Below, in pieces: positions 11,853 to 22,321 of a stretch of 64,000 bases of DNA. This stretch comes from Toxorhynchites rutilus septentrionalis (lineage: Eukaryota > Arthropoda > Insecta > Diptera > Culicidae), in the NCBI RefSeq assembly GCF_029784135.1, contig NC_073746.1:291477089-291541088 (forward strand). Reading direction: 5' to 3'. Below the pieces are notes generated by a model. It was not told where the DNA came from, did not search any database, and was given only the letters and a program-made list of their open reading frames with translations. The position numbers and the translations under genes were made by a program. The first letter of the stretch is position 1. The number at the start of each line of letters is the position of its first letter.

Positions 11853-14030
11853 TTTTCGTTGACTACAACTATAATTCGAGAATTAAAACCTTACATACTT
11901 CTTGTTTACATGATAAATACTTACCAGGATCCGAAAAACACAATATACCACCGAGAAACAATCTGTTATATCAAAATGGGGAATATGCGGTGTCCAAATG
12001 TGTTTTCGAATCGCCCGCACAGCAGTTTGTTATGACAATCGTTGAATTGCCACAAAAGGCTCTGTCTAACCAAAGGTGGATTAATCCGCACTTGTTTTGA
12101 TAGCCCTGTTCCAATCGGCAATGAGACTCCCACCGAGAAAAATCACGTTGATTAGGAAGCCTTTTCGGCATTAATTACTCAATTCTCCCATTATACACAC
12201 AACATTGAAGACTACCTTTCCTTCCTCGTTTGGCGGAAAACAACACAACGCTTTATGTGTATCGACTTAAATTCACCGATGACGTTCGGTGGTGAGAGAA
12301 AATATCAAGCAAGATGAAAGGTTTGTGTCTTATTTAGCTTTTCCCATGATTAAAATTCAGGGTGCCGTGGGGAGACGTAGCAGCAGTAATAAAAAAGTAA
12401 GCCAGAGACGAGCTCTTATTTAGTGAGAGTGATCGTGATGTAATCAGATTTACGGCCCGGACTAGCTGAGAATGGGAAGTGTTTCAATTTGTCATAAATA
12501 TTTGAAATCTGGCGTTGAAATCCTTGGCCCGAAAACAACCCATCGAGCTGTGGCCACTGACCTGGAAGGTTTCTCGCTTGGGCCAAAATGTGACGCATGA
12601 GTTGAGGAAGGAATTAACGGTTCCAAACTTTGTATGCTGTCTTTTATGCCCGAGTTCGGCGTCTTTCTCCAGTCTTGATGTTCATCAAGCAAAAAGTGGT
12701 GCCACAAAGAACCATCTTCTGACGCGCGGTGAATATATCCGGGCCTCAACCGAAACCAAGCCAAAAACAGGGATCGTTGACTCGAGAAATCGAAAGGAAG
12801 AAATGTACAGAGACACAACTCGGTGGGAATTTACATAAGGAGGCATATGAAATGGCAATAACAATAAAGAGAAAAATTATAAAAGGAAAGAATTAAATAA
12901 AACTGTCTCATGACGAGTCCGAAGCGGGCCACAAAAGCATGATAATAGCGCTTAAATATATGAGCCTCGCCTGGATTGTACACGTGGTCAGCTTGATAAA
13001 TGAGATGAAAAATTGGGTTATTACTCTTGGAAGTACTTTCAAAATGGTTTTGGAACGCTTCGCCAATCAAGGATTTTTGGAATGGATTCAAATTTTGATG
13101 CAGCATCGAATATAAATTCATTTAAACTGATAGAATGAATGTTGGTGACATTAGAATATAAAGCGCAACTGTTAGTTATCCAACTAATTATCAGTGCCTT
13201 AATTCACATCCATAATTAGGTTTATTATTTCCCCGAGATCCGTCTTAAAACATGCCTGTGTAATAAGCGTCTGGTTAGGTTAGCACACGTAAAGTGAATG
13301 AATGTGATCCGATACAAGTCACTCTTCCAATGACCCGCATAAAGCCATCATATTTTTCCTTTCATTTTCATATTGACTCTGTGATAGTCTGCATCCCAAC
13401 AGTGTGTATCACAGAGCTCACAATAATTACGCATAAGAAGCGTACCCAGATTTGATGCTTGCTGAAGAATACTGAATCGACCCTGCCACAATGGTATACA
13501 CACTCGAATGTCAGGCTGTTATTGCATCTTCAAACTCGGCGAGCGCGTGGAACATGACGCACGTGACCTGCACTCCGACGAATCTCCAACGGTTGATATC
13601 GCGTGTTGTTGTTTGTTTTTTTCATACTCCTCTCCCGTATCAATGTACTTGGATGGATTCTATCCAATCCGGTGCGCAATGTAGCTCCCCAGCCCTACAC
13701 TTTCGCCGCACTCAAGCATAACCGGGGTCAGTGCAGGGCTGTGACCCATTGGAATTGCGGGACATGAACAGGTGCTTCTAGATACGATTGTAACCTTACA
13801 TTATCGTGTATATTGTAACACACGCAATGCTGCCGAGTCGTAGTTAGTAGAAGAAACGCATATCGCATCTAATAGCTATAGGGTGTAGCCTATGCAGACT
13901 TATGTTGAGGACTTTATTGGTAAATATGGAACAGAAATAACATAACTGATCAACTACGTTATATATTAAAGTTCAAAGTGACCTTATTATAGAACAGTAT
14001 TATTCTATGAGTAAGAATAACAATAATCTA
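11853..14030. other. No recognisable gene
   Basis: Mixed-composition sequence. Short ORFs at 12416-12838 and 13491-13721 show no family match. The higher-GC parts near 12400-12800 and 13500-13760 could be host intergenic DNA. No RNA gene was seen. Confidence 0.4.
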
Positions 14031-14792
14031 CACTGCGTTTCACAACTATAGAACCACTCATATTTTTTGGGTTTCCAGAGATATGTAAGAAGTCGTTTGA
14101 ATTGAAGTGTATAGTGTAGAATATAATAACTATCTTCATTTGAAACACTGGCCATTTGAACTTTATTGTTGTGTTCAGACGCGGAACATTCAAAAACACT
14201 AGATTTCCAGTGTTTCATAACTATAGAACCAGATGGAAAAACTCTCACTCCTTTACAAAATAAACGTAAATTTCACATGAATTATAATAAGTTTCTAATT
14301 CTTAGGTCATCTTTAGTTCTCAATCAGTTCAAATAACCCATTCGGTGTGGTTTTGACCAAGCTGCGCCATGTATCTCGTTCTACGCAGATGATACTGTTC
14401 TTTTAAGCTCTTCAAATAACACACACTGCTTGTAAGCAGCATCTACTATTCGTAGGAACACTCTTTATAAATTATTGATAGGGTTTTGATCTGGTAAACA
14501 AGCTGCCCAGTCCAGAAACTGAAGCCCCAATTCAATAAACTGTGCCTTAACTTTCCGGATTTTACGAATTGATGCCAAATTATTCAATTATCACATTGTT
14601 TCTGATGTAAAAACAGCAGTAAATGAGACTGAATGTTCCGCGTCTGAACACAACAATAAAGTTCAAATGACCAGTCTTGTGAATGAAGATAGTTATTATA
14701 TCGTACACTATATACTTCAATCCAACCCACTTCTTTTATATCTCTGCAAATTCAGAAAAAAATGAATCGTTCTATAGTTGTGCAACGCAGTG
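14031..14792. mobile_element. Internally deleted Tc1-like element with long TIRs
   Basis: TA dinucleotides at 14029-14030 and 14793-14794 flank termini that begin 'cactgcgttTcacaactat' on the left and, on the minus strand, 'cactgcgttgcacaactat' on the right. The arms run inward for about 190 bp with moderate divergence (14031-14200 against 14625-14792). The left arm also has an inner copy of the terminal phrase, 'tttcataactatagaacc' near 14213, in the same orientation as the outer one. This recalls the IR/DR arrangement of double transposase-binding sites. The centre keeps only a transposase C-terminus. TA target duplication fits Tc1/mariner. Confidence 0.8.
14290..14590 (-). pseudogene. Tc1-like transposase C-terminal remnant
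   Basis: On the minus strand the text FLDWAACLPDQNPINNL, an in-frame stop, then RVFLRIVDAAYKQ and LFEELKRTV matches the C-terminal third of Tc1-like transposases ('DWPA.SPDLNPIENLW'), with Asn where the catalytic Glu is expected. A frameshift near 14375 is needed to reach TPNGLFELI, the usual C-terminal helix. The first two catalytic blocks are absent. It lies centrally within the TIR-bounded element, as expected for an internally deleted copy. Confidence 0.7.
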
Positions 14793-14794
14793 TA

Positions 14795-15088
14795 TATGAG
14801 GGGCTTAGAATGAAAGGGGTGTAAGTGATTTGATCGAATTCTCTACATCGACTCTCTCTTTGGGTCATAACTTAGCTGCAAATACATTCCCAGCTGTATT
14901 TGACAATGTGGAAGATAGGTCAGAACCTCATCTATCGGATTCTATAGCAAACCTAAATTGGAACGTTTTTGCAGTTGAGTTATTAACTAAATAAAAAGCT
15001 GATGATTGCTACCTTTTTCGATCGATGATGATGAATGAAGAGAAATCGATCAAGTCACTTACACCCCTTGCATTCTGAGACCCTCATA
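14795..15088. mobile_element. TA-flanked MITE abutting the Tc1-like element
   Basis: The left end reads 'tatgaggggcttagaatgaa' and the right end, on the minus strand, 'tatgagggtctcagaatgca'. Both continue as '..aggggtgtaagtga.ttgatcga', giving TIRs of about 50 bp in a 294-bp unit without coding capacity. TA lies on both sides (14793-14794 and 15089-15090). The left TA is the same TA that ends the Tc1-like element, so the two elements share one target dinucleotide. Confidence 0.75.
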
Positions 15089-15123
15089 TAATAGTTTAGT
15101 TTCTATATTTCCACCCACCAATA

Positions 15124-15369
15124 TTGAATGCCGATGTAAAAAGTAAATATGTGTTGAATGTCGATGAAGCTAGCGAACAAGGCAAATTTTCCGCAATCGT
15201 GAAAATTGTCCAATTTCAAATGCTCATTGCTCAGTCATTTCATGATGGAATGATGGAATTTTTGCGTCATTCGATTTCGACACTCCATAACAATTTTTAT
15301 ATTGAAGAAAATAATATATGTCATGAAACTAACTATCGAACAATTGAAAAATCTCAACCCCTATCCTAA
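15124..15369 (+). other. Short unassigned ORF, 81 codons
   Basis: Open from ATG 15124 to a stop ending at 15369. No domain, signal peptide or membrane segment is apparent, and no family is recognised. It lies just beyond a MITE and before a small tandem duplication. Probably non-coding. Confidence 0.15.
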
Positions 15370-15417
15370 CGGAAATACCCACTTCTGATTGGTCGAAATT
15401 GACGACACATGCGGCGG

Positions 15418-15546
15418 GTCCCTAACAGAGACATCAAAACCAAGCTGCCTGGAAGAAATCAGCATTGCAAATACATGAAAGTAGGGGGATCTTTTGTTCC
15501 TACCGAAATTTGTTCCCTAACAGAGACATCAAAACCAAGCTACCTG
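15418..15546 (+). repeat. Partial tandem duplication, period about 92 bp
   Basis: The phrase 'tccctaacagagacatcaaa' occurs at about 15419 and again at about 15511, each followed by 'accaagct.cctgg'. No coding content. Confidence 0.7.
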
Positions 15547-16238
15547 GCATGGCATTTTTATATTGCAAGTAAGGGTAGTGATACGATTAATTCTAGCAAA
15601 TAAAATTTGAATTTAGAACTTTAATGTTGGTTGCTTTGTGGAATTTCATATCAATCACCGATCGTGTATTGTGAAAAATTTAGCACAAGAGTAAGTGTAA
15701 AATTGTATATGACAGCAGTTGTGTTATAAATGACTAGATATATGACACGATTTATTTCAATTCTCATGAATAAAAACCAAGGTGTTTCCCGCTCGAGAAC
15801 GGGTCGTTTAGTTTAAGCTGTCTGTTTTATTTCCATTTCAAATATGGTTTCTCTATATTAAAGTAATATGGTTTTACTGATGAGACAATTTGATAATTGT
15901 GTTCGGTATTGGTATTTATCTTATATTACTTTGATGAGTTTATTTTTCTTTATTTCGTCCATACATTACCCAGGACGCATCTCGTCTAGGATCACAAAGG
16001 GCGATTTTCATCATATTTCGTTCCACTTCGGTATCTTTTATCTGATACGCATCATCCGAAAAATTAATTCTCCACTCGTCACCCCCCCCCTCTTTTTTTT
16101 TTTTTTCCAAAAATGACTTTCTCCAAAAAGACGATCAACACATCAAATTAAAGCCCATGAACTAATAGGAGTACCGGTAAGTTTCTTCGTTTTTTTTCAA
16201 AAATAATACTTTATTCTGCAAAAATGTTTACAAATTTC
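15547..16238. other. No gene; homopolymer-rich
   Basis: Contains a C run followed by a T run at 16081-16107. The right part (about 16150-16238) is probably the 3' untranslated end of the minus-strand DD34D mariner, but its terminus was not resolved. Confidence 0.35.
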
Positions 16239-16607
16239 TTATTCAAAGTATTGCCCATCGCTAGTCACAAGTTTTTCCCATCTTTTCGGCAATTCACGGA
16301 TCCCTTTGCGAAAATAATCGGCCGGTTTGTCGGCTAACCACGAATCGATAACATTTTTGACTCCATCAAAATTGGAGAAGTGCTGGTCAACCAGGCCATG
16401 TTGCATCGATCGAAATCGGACGGAGCAATGTCTGGAGAATACGGTGGGTGGGATAAAGGGTGTGTCACATCAAATTGCATCACGGAAAAAACGCTGTAGA
16501 AATTTAATTTTTAGGAATTATATCTTCAGCTTTCGCTTATGATCAGATAAGAGTGTATAGATAACGTTGGCCATGCTTCACTGTCAATTTTTCGTAAATT
16601 TGGAAAA

Positions 16608-17626
16608 ATGTCGTCGAACGAAAAAGAGCGTCGTGAATTAATCCTGTGCACTCATTTCGAGAATCCGGAGTTGTCACATCGGGACATCGGTAAGATGCTG
16701 GGAATCGTCCAATCCACGGTCTGCAGAGTACTAAAACGATACTTCGAGAACCTAATCATCGACCGGAAGGTGAAGAACGGCAAAAATGGATGCTCCGTCA
16801 GTGAAAAAGATCACAAGCGCGTAGTTAAGCAGTTTAGAGTGATCCGAGAAGTTCGGTCCGGGATGTCGCCAATAAGCTGAATTTGTCAAGTTCATTCGTC
16901 CAGCGGACCAAGCAGCGGGAGGGCCTGCGTACATACAAGGTTCAGAAGGCTCCTAACCGCGACGAAAGGCAAAACATGATGGGGAAGACGCGAGCCCGGA
17001 AGCTGTACACCGAAATGCTGACGAAGTCGCATTGCCTGGTAATGGACGACGAAACCTACGTCAAAGCGGACTTTCGTCAGCTACCGGGCCTATTGTTCTT
17101 CTCCGCAGAGGACAAATTCAGCGTTCCGGAGGAGATTCGCAAGCAGAAACTTTCCAAGTTTGCCAAAAAGTACATGGTGTGGCAAGCGATCTGCTCTTGC
17201 GGAAAGCGGAGCGCCCCCTTCGTGATGACCGGCACGGTAAACGGGCAGGTTTACCTTAAGGAGTGCCTACAGAAGCGCTTACTACCACTATTGAAGCAGC
17301 ACGAGGGCCCGACCATCTTCTGGCCGGATCTCGCTTCGTGCCACTATTCAAAGGACGTGTTGGAGTGGTACGAAGCAAACGGGGTCACCTTCGTGCCAAA
17401 GGAAATGAACCCGCCCAACGCGCCGGAGCTTCGCCCAATAGAGAAATATTGGGCGATTATGAAGCAGGCCCTCCGGAGGAACCCAAATGTTGTCAAATCG
17501 GAGGCGGACTTCAAGAGAAAATGGATTTCTGTTAAAAAAAAACTACAACCTGACGTTGTACCGTTGAACCTTATGGACGGGGTAAAGAGGAAGGTGCGAG
17601 CATACGGGCTTGGGCTCGAAGTATGA
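16608..17626 (+). pseudogene. DD37E transposase, copy A, with one frameshift
   Basis: This is the cut-and-paste transposase of the ITmD37E group. ATG 16608 opens an N-terminal helix-turn-helix part (LSHRDIGKMLGIVQSTVCRV). A single-base frameshift between 16832 and 16840 diverts this frame to a stop ending at 16880. The catalytic part continues in another frame to TGA 17624-17626. Catalytic residues are present: Asp in DDETYVKAD (codon 17048), Asp in FWPDLASCHY (codon 17327) and Glu in RPIEKYW (codon 17441). That leaves 37 residues between the last two. Apart from the frameshift it looks intact. Copy B has the same lesion. An open frame beginning at a non-ATG codon near 16883 is only the downstream half. 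Confidence 0.88.
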
Positions 17627-17634
17627 ATAAAAAG

Positions 17635-17873
17635 CGTTACGGAACCGTTTGGTACATCACGCCACTCGGGTCCGCCAACCTACGGTCGACAACGTGGAGC
17701 GTGCAGCGTCAGCAGTATGCAGTCATAAGAGGGCCGCGAGCGCATGGCTCGCCCTCTTTTTCGCTGTGCAGTTCTTGTGGAGCACCGGTGGTGCCGTGTG
17801 ATTAGTGATAAGTGAATAAATTGTTGAAAGTAGTTAGTTTTTAAAAGTGTTTGCATATCACGATTCCCATAAG
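17635..17873 (+). repeat. 5' LTR of the errantivirus
   Basis: Begins cgttacgg and ends cccataag; it matches 23796-24034 base for base. It lacks the usual TG...CA ends, as in some errantiviruses. The polyadenylation signal AATAAA is at 17815-17820. A GC-rich inverted motif ('gagggccgcgag ... ctcgccctc') lies at about 17730-17757. The boundary could be one base later, because the next T is shared with the primer-binding site. Confidence 0.95.
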
Positions 17874-17891
17874 TGGTGTCAGAAGTGGGAT
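17874..17891 (+). other. Primer-binding site, complementary to tRNA-Leu
   Basis: TGGTGTCAGAAGTGGGAT starts immediately after the 5' LTR. It is complementary to the 3' end of eukaryotic tRNA-Leu including the CCA tail (...ATCCCACTTCTGACACCA), so minus-strand DNA synthesis is probably primed by tRNA-Leu. Confidence 0.85.
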
Positions 17892-17973
17892 CGTGAGGTG
17901 TTAAAATAGTGGAAGATCCCGCCGCACGAGTAACCAGCCGTCGAAGGATCACCCGGATGCTGCAAACACAACC

Positions 17974-17980
17974 GTAAGTG
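17974..17980 (+). promoter_or_regulatory. Probable 5' splice donor for the env subgenomic RNA
   Basis: GTAAGTG at 17974-17980 is a consensus donor in the leader, just upstream of gag. It would pair with the acceptor ending at 22321. A leader ATG at 17957-17959 lies 17 nt before the donor, and together with the first base after the acceptor it keeps the env frame. Errantiviral env is known to be made from spliced RNA; use of this donor is inferred. Confidence 0.7.
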
Positions 17981-18016
17981 AATTACTTCTCAACATCTAA
18001 AACTCTATTATCAATC

Positions 18017-18958
18017 ATGCCGGAAACAAGAGCCAGTGAACTTGAAGCACTCAAAACAGAGCTTGAACAGCTCCGAGCATTGGTAGTGGCCAGGGAGGGC
18101 AACAAATATGCCATCCCCGACCCTATTAAAAATATGTCGGAATTTTCCGGAAATAAAAAGGAATTGGCAAGTTGGCTCAAGGAAGTCAACGAGCTTTACG
18201 AAATGTTTAAAATAAAAGGCGAGAACGGGCAACCCGACTCGCTTAGCTCGATATATTTGCGGGCAATAAAAAATAAAATCAAAGGGGACGCTCGCGTGAT
18301 ATTATGCGCAAATGGTGATCCCGATACCATTCACGGTATCAAATCGGTTCTCATCGAACAATATGGGGACCAGAAGGACTTCGCCACTAATTTGTCGGCG
18401 ATGTTCCATTTGAAGAAAGGAGATAAGAATCATTTGAGATTCTTTAATGAAATCAAAGAAATTAACACTAGGCTAAAAGCCAATCTATCCTCGAACCCGT
18501 TATCGGCTCGAGAGGTAGTTGATGTGATAACAATCACACGATATTTGGACAACATCGGAGAACCCCTGGCCTCCATTATCAGGCAATCGAAACCAAAATC
18601 TTTAGAAGAGGCATACCAGGCTGTATGCACTAATCAAAACGCGGAAAGTAGAACGAAACCCGCAAAACAAATTTTCAAACAGCACAGTAACCCTAGTAGC
18701 AGTGGTTCTGGTGGCTATAATAATAACAACAACAGCAACAGCTCTTACAGAGCATATGCCAAAGAAACGAACGCAAAAACTGCATTCAAACGACCGATTC
18801 AGCAATTTAAACCGCGCGTGGAACATAACACCAACGAGGTTGACGTGGATAGTGATGATGATGATGACGATGATGACAATAACGCGACCGAGTGCGAAGT
18901 GCAAAATACACGCGAAGTAAATTTTCACAGAGGAGAGGAAGACCAGACAATAACTTGA
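18017..18958 (+). CDS. gag: gag polyprotein of the errantivirus
   Basis: 313 codons from ATG 18017 (MPETRASELEALK) to TGA 18956-18958. The frame is open upstream from 17978, but the first ATG is chosen. It would form the capsid shell that packages the RNA genome. The N-terminal part (about residues 8-25) looks coiled-coil-like. The middle carries capsid-type helical sequence (FSGNKKELASWLKEVNELY). The C-terminal part has Asn/Ser-rich and Asp-rich low-complexity tracts and basic patches instead of a CCHC zinc knuckle, as is common in errantiviruses. It overlaps pol by 67 nt, with a slippery heptamer in the overlap. No stop or frameshift is seen, so it is potentially functional. Confidence 0.9.
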   Translation: MPETRASELEALKTELEQLRALVVAREGNKYAIPDPIKNMSEFSGNKKELASWLKEVNELYEMFKIKGENGQPDSLSSIYLRAIKNKIKGDARVILCANGDPDTIHGIKSVLIEQYGDQKDFATNLSAMFHLKKGDKNHLRFFNEIKEINTRLKANLSSNPLSAREVVDVITITRYLDNIGEPLASIIRQSKPKSLEEAYQAVCTNQNAESRTKPAKQIFKQHSNPSSSGSGGYNNNNNSNSSYRAYAKETNAKTAFKRPIQQFKPRVEHNTNEVDVDSDDDDDDDDNNATECEVQNTREVNFHRGEEDQTIT

Positions 18959-21900
18959 ACAATTTCATTCCTTACATTCGCTACCGATCTAACAAGGGAA
19001 TCTTAAAATTCTTGATAGACACAGGTGCGAACAAATCGTATATGAATCCAGAACATGTGGCAAACGCAAAAGTGACTGATCAGCCAGCCATCGTCACGAA
19101 CAAAAATGGAAAATTTATTTTGGATAAAGTGGTGCACGCGAATCTTTTTCCGAAAGATGTCAACAGAGCACTACCATTTCATGTGTTTAAATTTCATAAA
19201 TTTTTTGACGGGCTCATAGGGTACGAAAACTTAGCAGCCTTGAAAGCCGTGATCAATACAGATAAACACGAGTTGATTATTGGGAAATCTACGTACCAAT
19301 TTTACCGGTATTTCCCTTCTTCCATGAATTTTCACGAAAATTTCGAAACTTTCATGAAAATTCCAACTTTACAAGATGGAACGTTTCTAATCGAAGATGA
19401 GCTTAACATTACTGCAAATGTTTCAGTCCAACCGGGACTTTACTTGGCAAAGAATAATAGTGCGATGGTTCATTTACATTCAAAAGGCCTACCGAAGCCT
19501 ATATTGTCGAAACCATTCGAAAATAAAGACTTTCTTATAAAAACCGATAATCCAAAAGAGAATTTGAATTTCCCTGCGGATCATCTAAATAAAGAGGAGG
19601 TCAAACTTCTTGCAAAGACCTTACAGCCATTCAAAAGCATCTTCTTCCAGGAAGGTCAAAAACTTGCCTTTACACATCAAGTAAAGCATAGAATAGAGAC
19701 CACCGATAACAAGCCAATACACCAAAAGACATATAAATATCCGTACCATCTAAGAGAAATAGTGAGTGAACAAATCCAAAAGATGTTGGATACAGGCATT
19801 ATTAGAGAGTCTTCATCTGCCTGGACTTCTCCTATTTGGGTCGTACCTAAGAAGGTCGACAACTCAGGTGCGAAAAAGTACCGCATAGTGGTAGATTACA
19901 GAAAATTAAATAAAATCACACCGTCTGATCGGTATCCAATACCGGAAATCAGCGAAATTTTGGATCGTCTAGGAAATGCGCAGTATTTCTCTGTGCTCGA
20001 CCTGGCCAGCGGGTTCCACCAAATAGAGGTAGACCCAGCTGACATCCCAAAAACGGCGTTTAACGTCGATCATGGGAAAAACGAATTTGTGCGGATGCCG
20101 TTCGGATTGAAGAATGCGCCCGCAACATTCCAACGCCTGATGGATTCGGTATTACGGAAACATTTAGGTATTAGATGTTTCGTCTATATGGACGACATCA
20201 TAATTTTTTCCAGCTCTTTGGAAGAGCACATGAAAGACATTCAAAAGGTTTTAAAAACTCTAAAGGAAGCAAACTCTAGAGTTCAGTGTGACAAGTCGGA
20301 ATTCCTTCGTAAAGAAGTTGAATTCCTCGGTCACGTGGTTACTACGGAAGGGGTTAAACCTAATCTCAAGAAGGTTGAAGCAGTGAAAAACTGGCCTCTT
20401 CCGAAAACCCCGAAGGAACTAAAATCCTTCCTTGGAACAATTTCATACTATAGAAGATTCATTCCCGACTTTGCTAAAATCACAAAGCCGATGACAAGTG
20501 TGCTTCGTGGAAAAACCAAATCCATAGAAATTACTCCGGAATATGAAAAAGCCTTTACTGAATTGAAAAATATAATGAGTTCGGATCTCTTATTGCACTA
20601 CCCCAATTTTGACGAGCCGTTCGTTTTGACTACGGACGCGTCAAACTTTGCGATCGGGGCGGTCCTCACACAGATAGTGAATGGAGGTGAAAAACCCATT
20701 GCCTATCTATCAAGAACATTGACAAAGGCGGAAGAGAAATATTCTGCCACCGCCAAGGAACTGTTAGCTATCTATTTTGCAGCTAAAAAGTTCCGGCCAT
20801 ATCTGTATGGTAGGCAGTTTACCATATACACAGATCATGAGCCTCTTACTAAGGAAATCAAGTTAACAGATGCTACAGGACGAGTGACTCGCCAACGGCT
20901 ATACCTGGAGCAATTCGATTTCCAGTTGGTTTACAAAAAAGGAAAACAAAATGTAGTGGCCGATGGTTTATCCCGGATACCACGAGCTGACGAATCTGAA
21001 CTAAATATTCAAACCGTTTTGCAAAACGAGCTTTATGAAAATGACCCGATATATGGACTAGAAATAATTAACAAGTTTAGGAATCAGCTGATAATTAATG
21101 TGTCAAACGATCCTAGAAAATCGGCTCACATATTTTATTCTATATTTTCAGGTTACAGCAGGCATACTTTCAACCGTGGAGAATATTCCGAAGATGAAAT
21201 CCGAAACATTCTTAAAAGTTATCTTTCCCCGACCATATCCAATGGTATATTCGCTCCCCTAGAGATTGCACAATTGTGTTCTAAAATAATGAAAGATCAA
21301 TTCAAAGGCATGAAAGTACAATTTTGCAATCTAAAACTCCCTGATCTTATTTCTAAAACTGATCAAGAGGAATTTATTCGTAAGAGCCATAATTTTAACC
21401 ACAGAAGTTGGAAGCTCACATACGAGGAGATTCGTCAGTCAGTTTTCTTCCCCGATATGATTACGAAGATCAAATCATTCGCAAAAAATTGTGAGGACTG
21501 CAAGTTCGCGAAATACGAACGACGTCCCTTCAAAATTCCAATAACTCGAAGAGCATACGACAAACCATTAGAGAACATTTTCATTGACGTATACGTCAAG
21601 GAGGGTGAAAAATTCCTTACCCTTGTTGACGCATTTTCCAAATTTGCCCAAATTTTCAAAATCCAGAATGAAACGGCGGATGAGCTGATCGAAGTAATTA
21701 CAAAATACTTTAAAATTTTCGGCCTACCAAAAACTATAACATGTGATCAAGCCACATCTTTCAGAAGCTCAAAATTCAAAACCTTTCTCCAAAATCAAAA
21801 TATTGATATACACTTTGCCAGTACTAGTAACAGCAATGGCATTGTCGAGAGATACCACAACACGCTTTTAGAAATGTACATGTCAAACAGGAGAAAACTT

Positions 21901-22296
21901 GAAGAACTAACCTTATACGAAGGGCTCTCCATAGTAACTGCCCTATATAACGATACCAAACATTCAACTACGAAATTAAGACCTAGGGATATAATTTTTG
22001 GAAATTCTCATTCGTTGAACCCGGAGGATATAAATACACAGAAAGCAAAAATAATACTAACTGCCAGGGAAAATATTGCGTTAGAAGCGAGGACACACAA
22101 TCAGAAAAATGAAAGTCAAAACAATAAAGAATATGAAAACCTCACCATCAGTGAAGCTTTAGTTAAAGGGAAAGGAAAGCCGACCCCTTACACCAATAGA
22201 TTTAGGCCAATTAAAATCCAAAGTCAAACCAGCAAAACTGTAACAGATGAAAAGGCTATCAAAATTCACAAATTAGATATGAAAAGAGCTAACTAA
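18892..22296 (+). CDS. pol: pol polyprotein (protease, reverse transcriptase, RNase H, integrase)
   Basis: Open for 1134 codons in the -1 frame relative to gag; translation would begin through frameshifting near 18919, so codons before that are not expected in the product. Domains in order: aspartic protease with LIDTGANKS (about residue 41), reverse transcriptase with YRIVVDYRKLN, SVLDLASGFHQI and the catalytic box YMDD (about 432), RNase H with TTDAS (about 580) and YTDHEPLT, integrase with an H-H-C-C zinc finger (HNFNH about 833; CEDC about 868), and a D-D-E triad in FIDVY (about 897), TCDQAT (about 951) and IVERYH (about 984). All key residues are present and no lesion is seen. It would copy the RNA genome to DNA and integrate it. 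Confidence 0.95.
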   Translation: MRSAKYTRSKFSQRRGRPDNNLNNFIPYIRYRSNKGILKFLIDTGANKSYMNPEHVANAKVTDQPAIVTNKNGKFILDKVVHANLFPKDVNRALPFHVFKFHKFFDGLIGYENLAALKAVINTDKHELIIGKSTYQFYRYFPSSMNFHENFETFMKIPTLQDGTFLIEDELNITANVSVQPGLYLAKNNSAMVHLHSKGLPKPILSKPFENKDFLIKTDNPKENLNFPADHLNKEEVKLLAKTLQPFKSIFFQEGQKLAFTHQVKHRIETTDNKPIHQKTYKYPYHLREIVSEQIQKMLDTGIIRESSSAWTSPIWVVPKKVDNSGAKKYRIVVDYRKLNKITPSDRYPIPEISEILDRLGNAQYFSVLDLASGFHQIEVDPADIPKTAFNVDHGKNEFVRMPFGLKNAPATFQRLMDSVLRKHLGIRCFVYMDDIIIFSSSLEEHMKDIQKVLKTLKEANSRVQCDKSEFLRKEVEFLGHVVTTEGVKPNLKKVEAVKNWPLPKTPKELKSFLGTISYYRRFIPDFAKITKPMTSVLRGKTKSIEITPEYEKAFTELKNIMSSDLLLHYPNFDEPFVLTTDASNFAIGAVLTQIVNGGEKPIAYLSRTLTKAEEKYSATAKELLAIYFAAKKFRPYLYGRQFTIYTDHEPLTKEIKLTDATGRVTRQRLYLEQFDFQLVYKKGKQNVVADGLSRIPRADESELNIQTVLQNELYENDPIYGLEIINKFRNQLIINVSNDPRKSAHIFYSIFSGYSRHTFNRGEYSEDEIRNILKSYLSPTISNGIFAPLEIAQLCSKIMKDQFKGMKVQFCNLKLPDLISKTDQEEFIRKSHNFNHRSWKLTYEEIRQSVFFPDMITKIKSFAKNCEDCKFAKYERRPFKIPITRRAYDKPLENIFIDVYVKEGEKFLTLVDAFSKFAQIFKIQNETADELIEVITKYFKIFGLPKTITCDQATSFRSSKFKTFLQNQNIDIHFASTSNSNGIVERYHNTLLEMYMSNRRKLEELTLYEGLSIVTALYNDTKHSTTKLRPRDIIFGNSHSLNPEDINTQKAKIILTARENIALEARTHNQKNESQNNKEYENLTISEALVKGKGKPTPYTNRFRPIKIQSQTSKTVTDEKAIKIHKLDMKRAN
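18919..18925 (+). promoter_or_regulatory. Putative -1 ribosomal frameshift site (gag-pol)
   Basis: A AAT TTT, with gag codons GTA-AAT-TTT, fits the X XXY YYZ slippery pattern and lies inside the 67-nt gag/pol overlap (18892-18958). The pol frame is -1 relative to gag and is open on both sides of the site. No strong downstream stem-loop was identified by eye. Confidence 0.7.
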
Positions 22297-22305
22297 AACA
22301 ACACT

Positions 22306-22321
22306 TTATATTTTCTTGCAG
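22306..22321 (+). promoter_or_regulatory. Probable 3' splice acceptor for env RNA
   Basis: A pyrimidine-rich run ending 'ttttcttgcag' lies 10-25 nt after the pol stop codon. The exon after it opens directly into a hydrophobic, signal-peptide-like segment in the env frame with no ATG before it (the first ATG, at 22350, is inside the env frame). This fits a start codon supplied by the leader exon (ATG 17957). Confidence 0.75.

Noticed and set aside
16883..17626. A complete 247-codon transposase gene starting near 16883
   Set aside because: The start is not ATG, and the conserved helix-turn-helix domain lies upstream in another frame. It is the downstream half of a frameshifted gene.
18850..18885. 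GATGAT microsatellite as an independent repeat
   Set aside because: It is inside the open gag frame and encodes an Asp-rich tract, so it belongs to gag.
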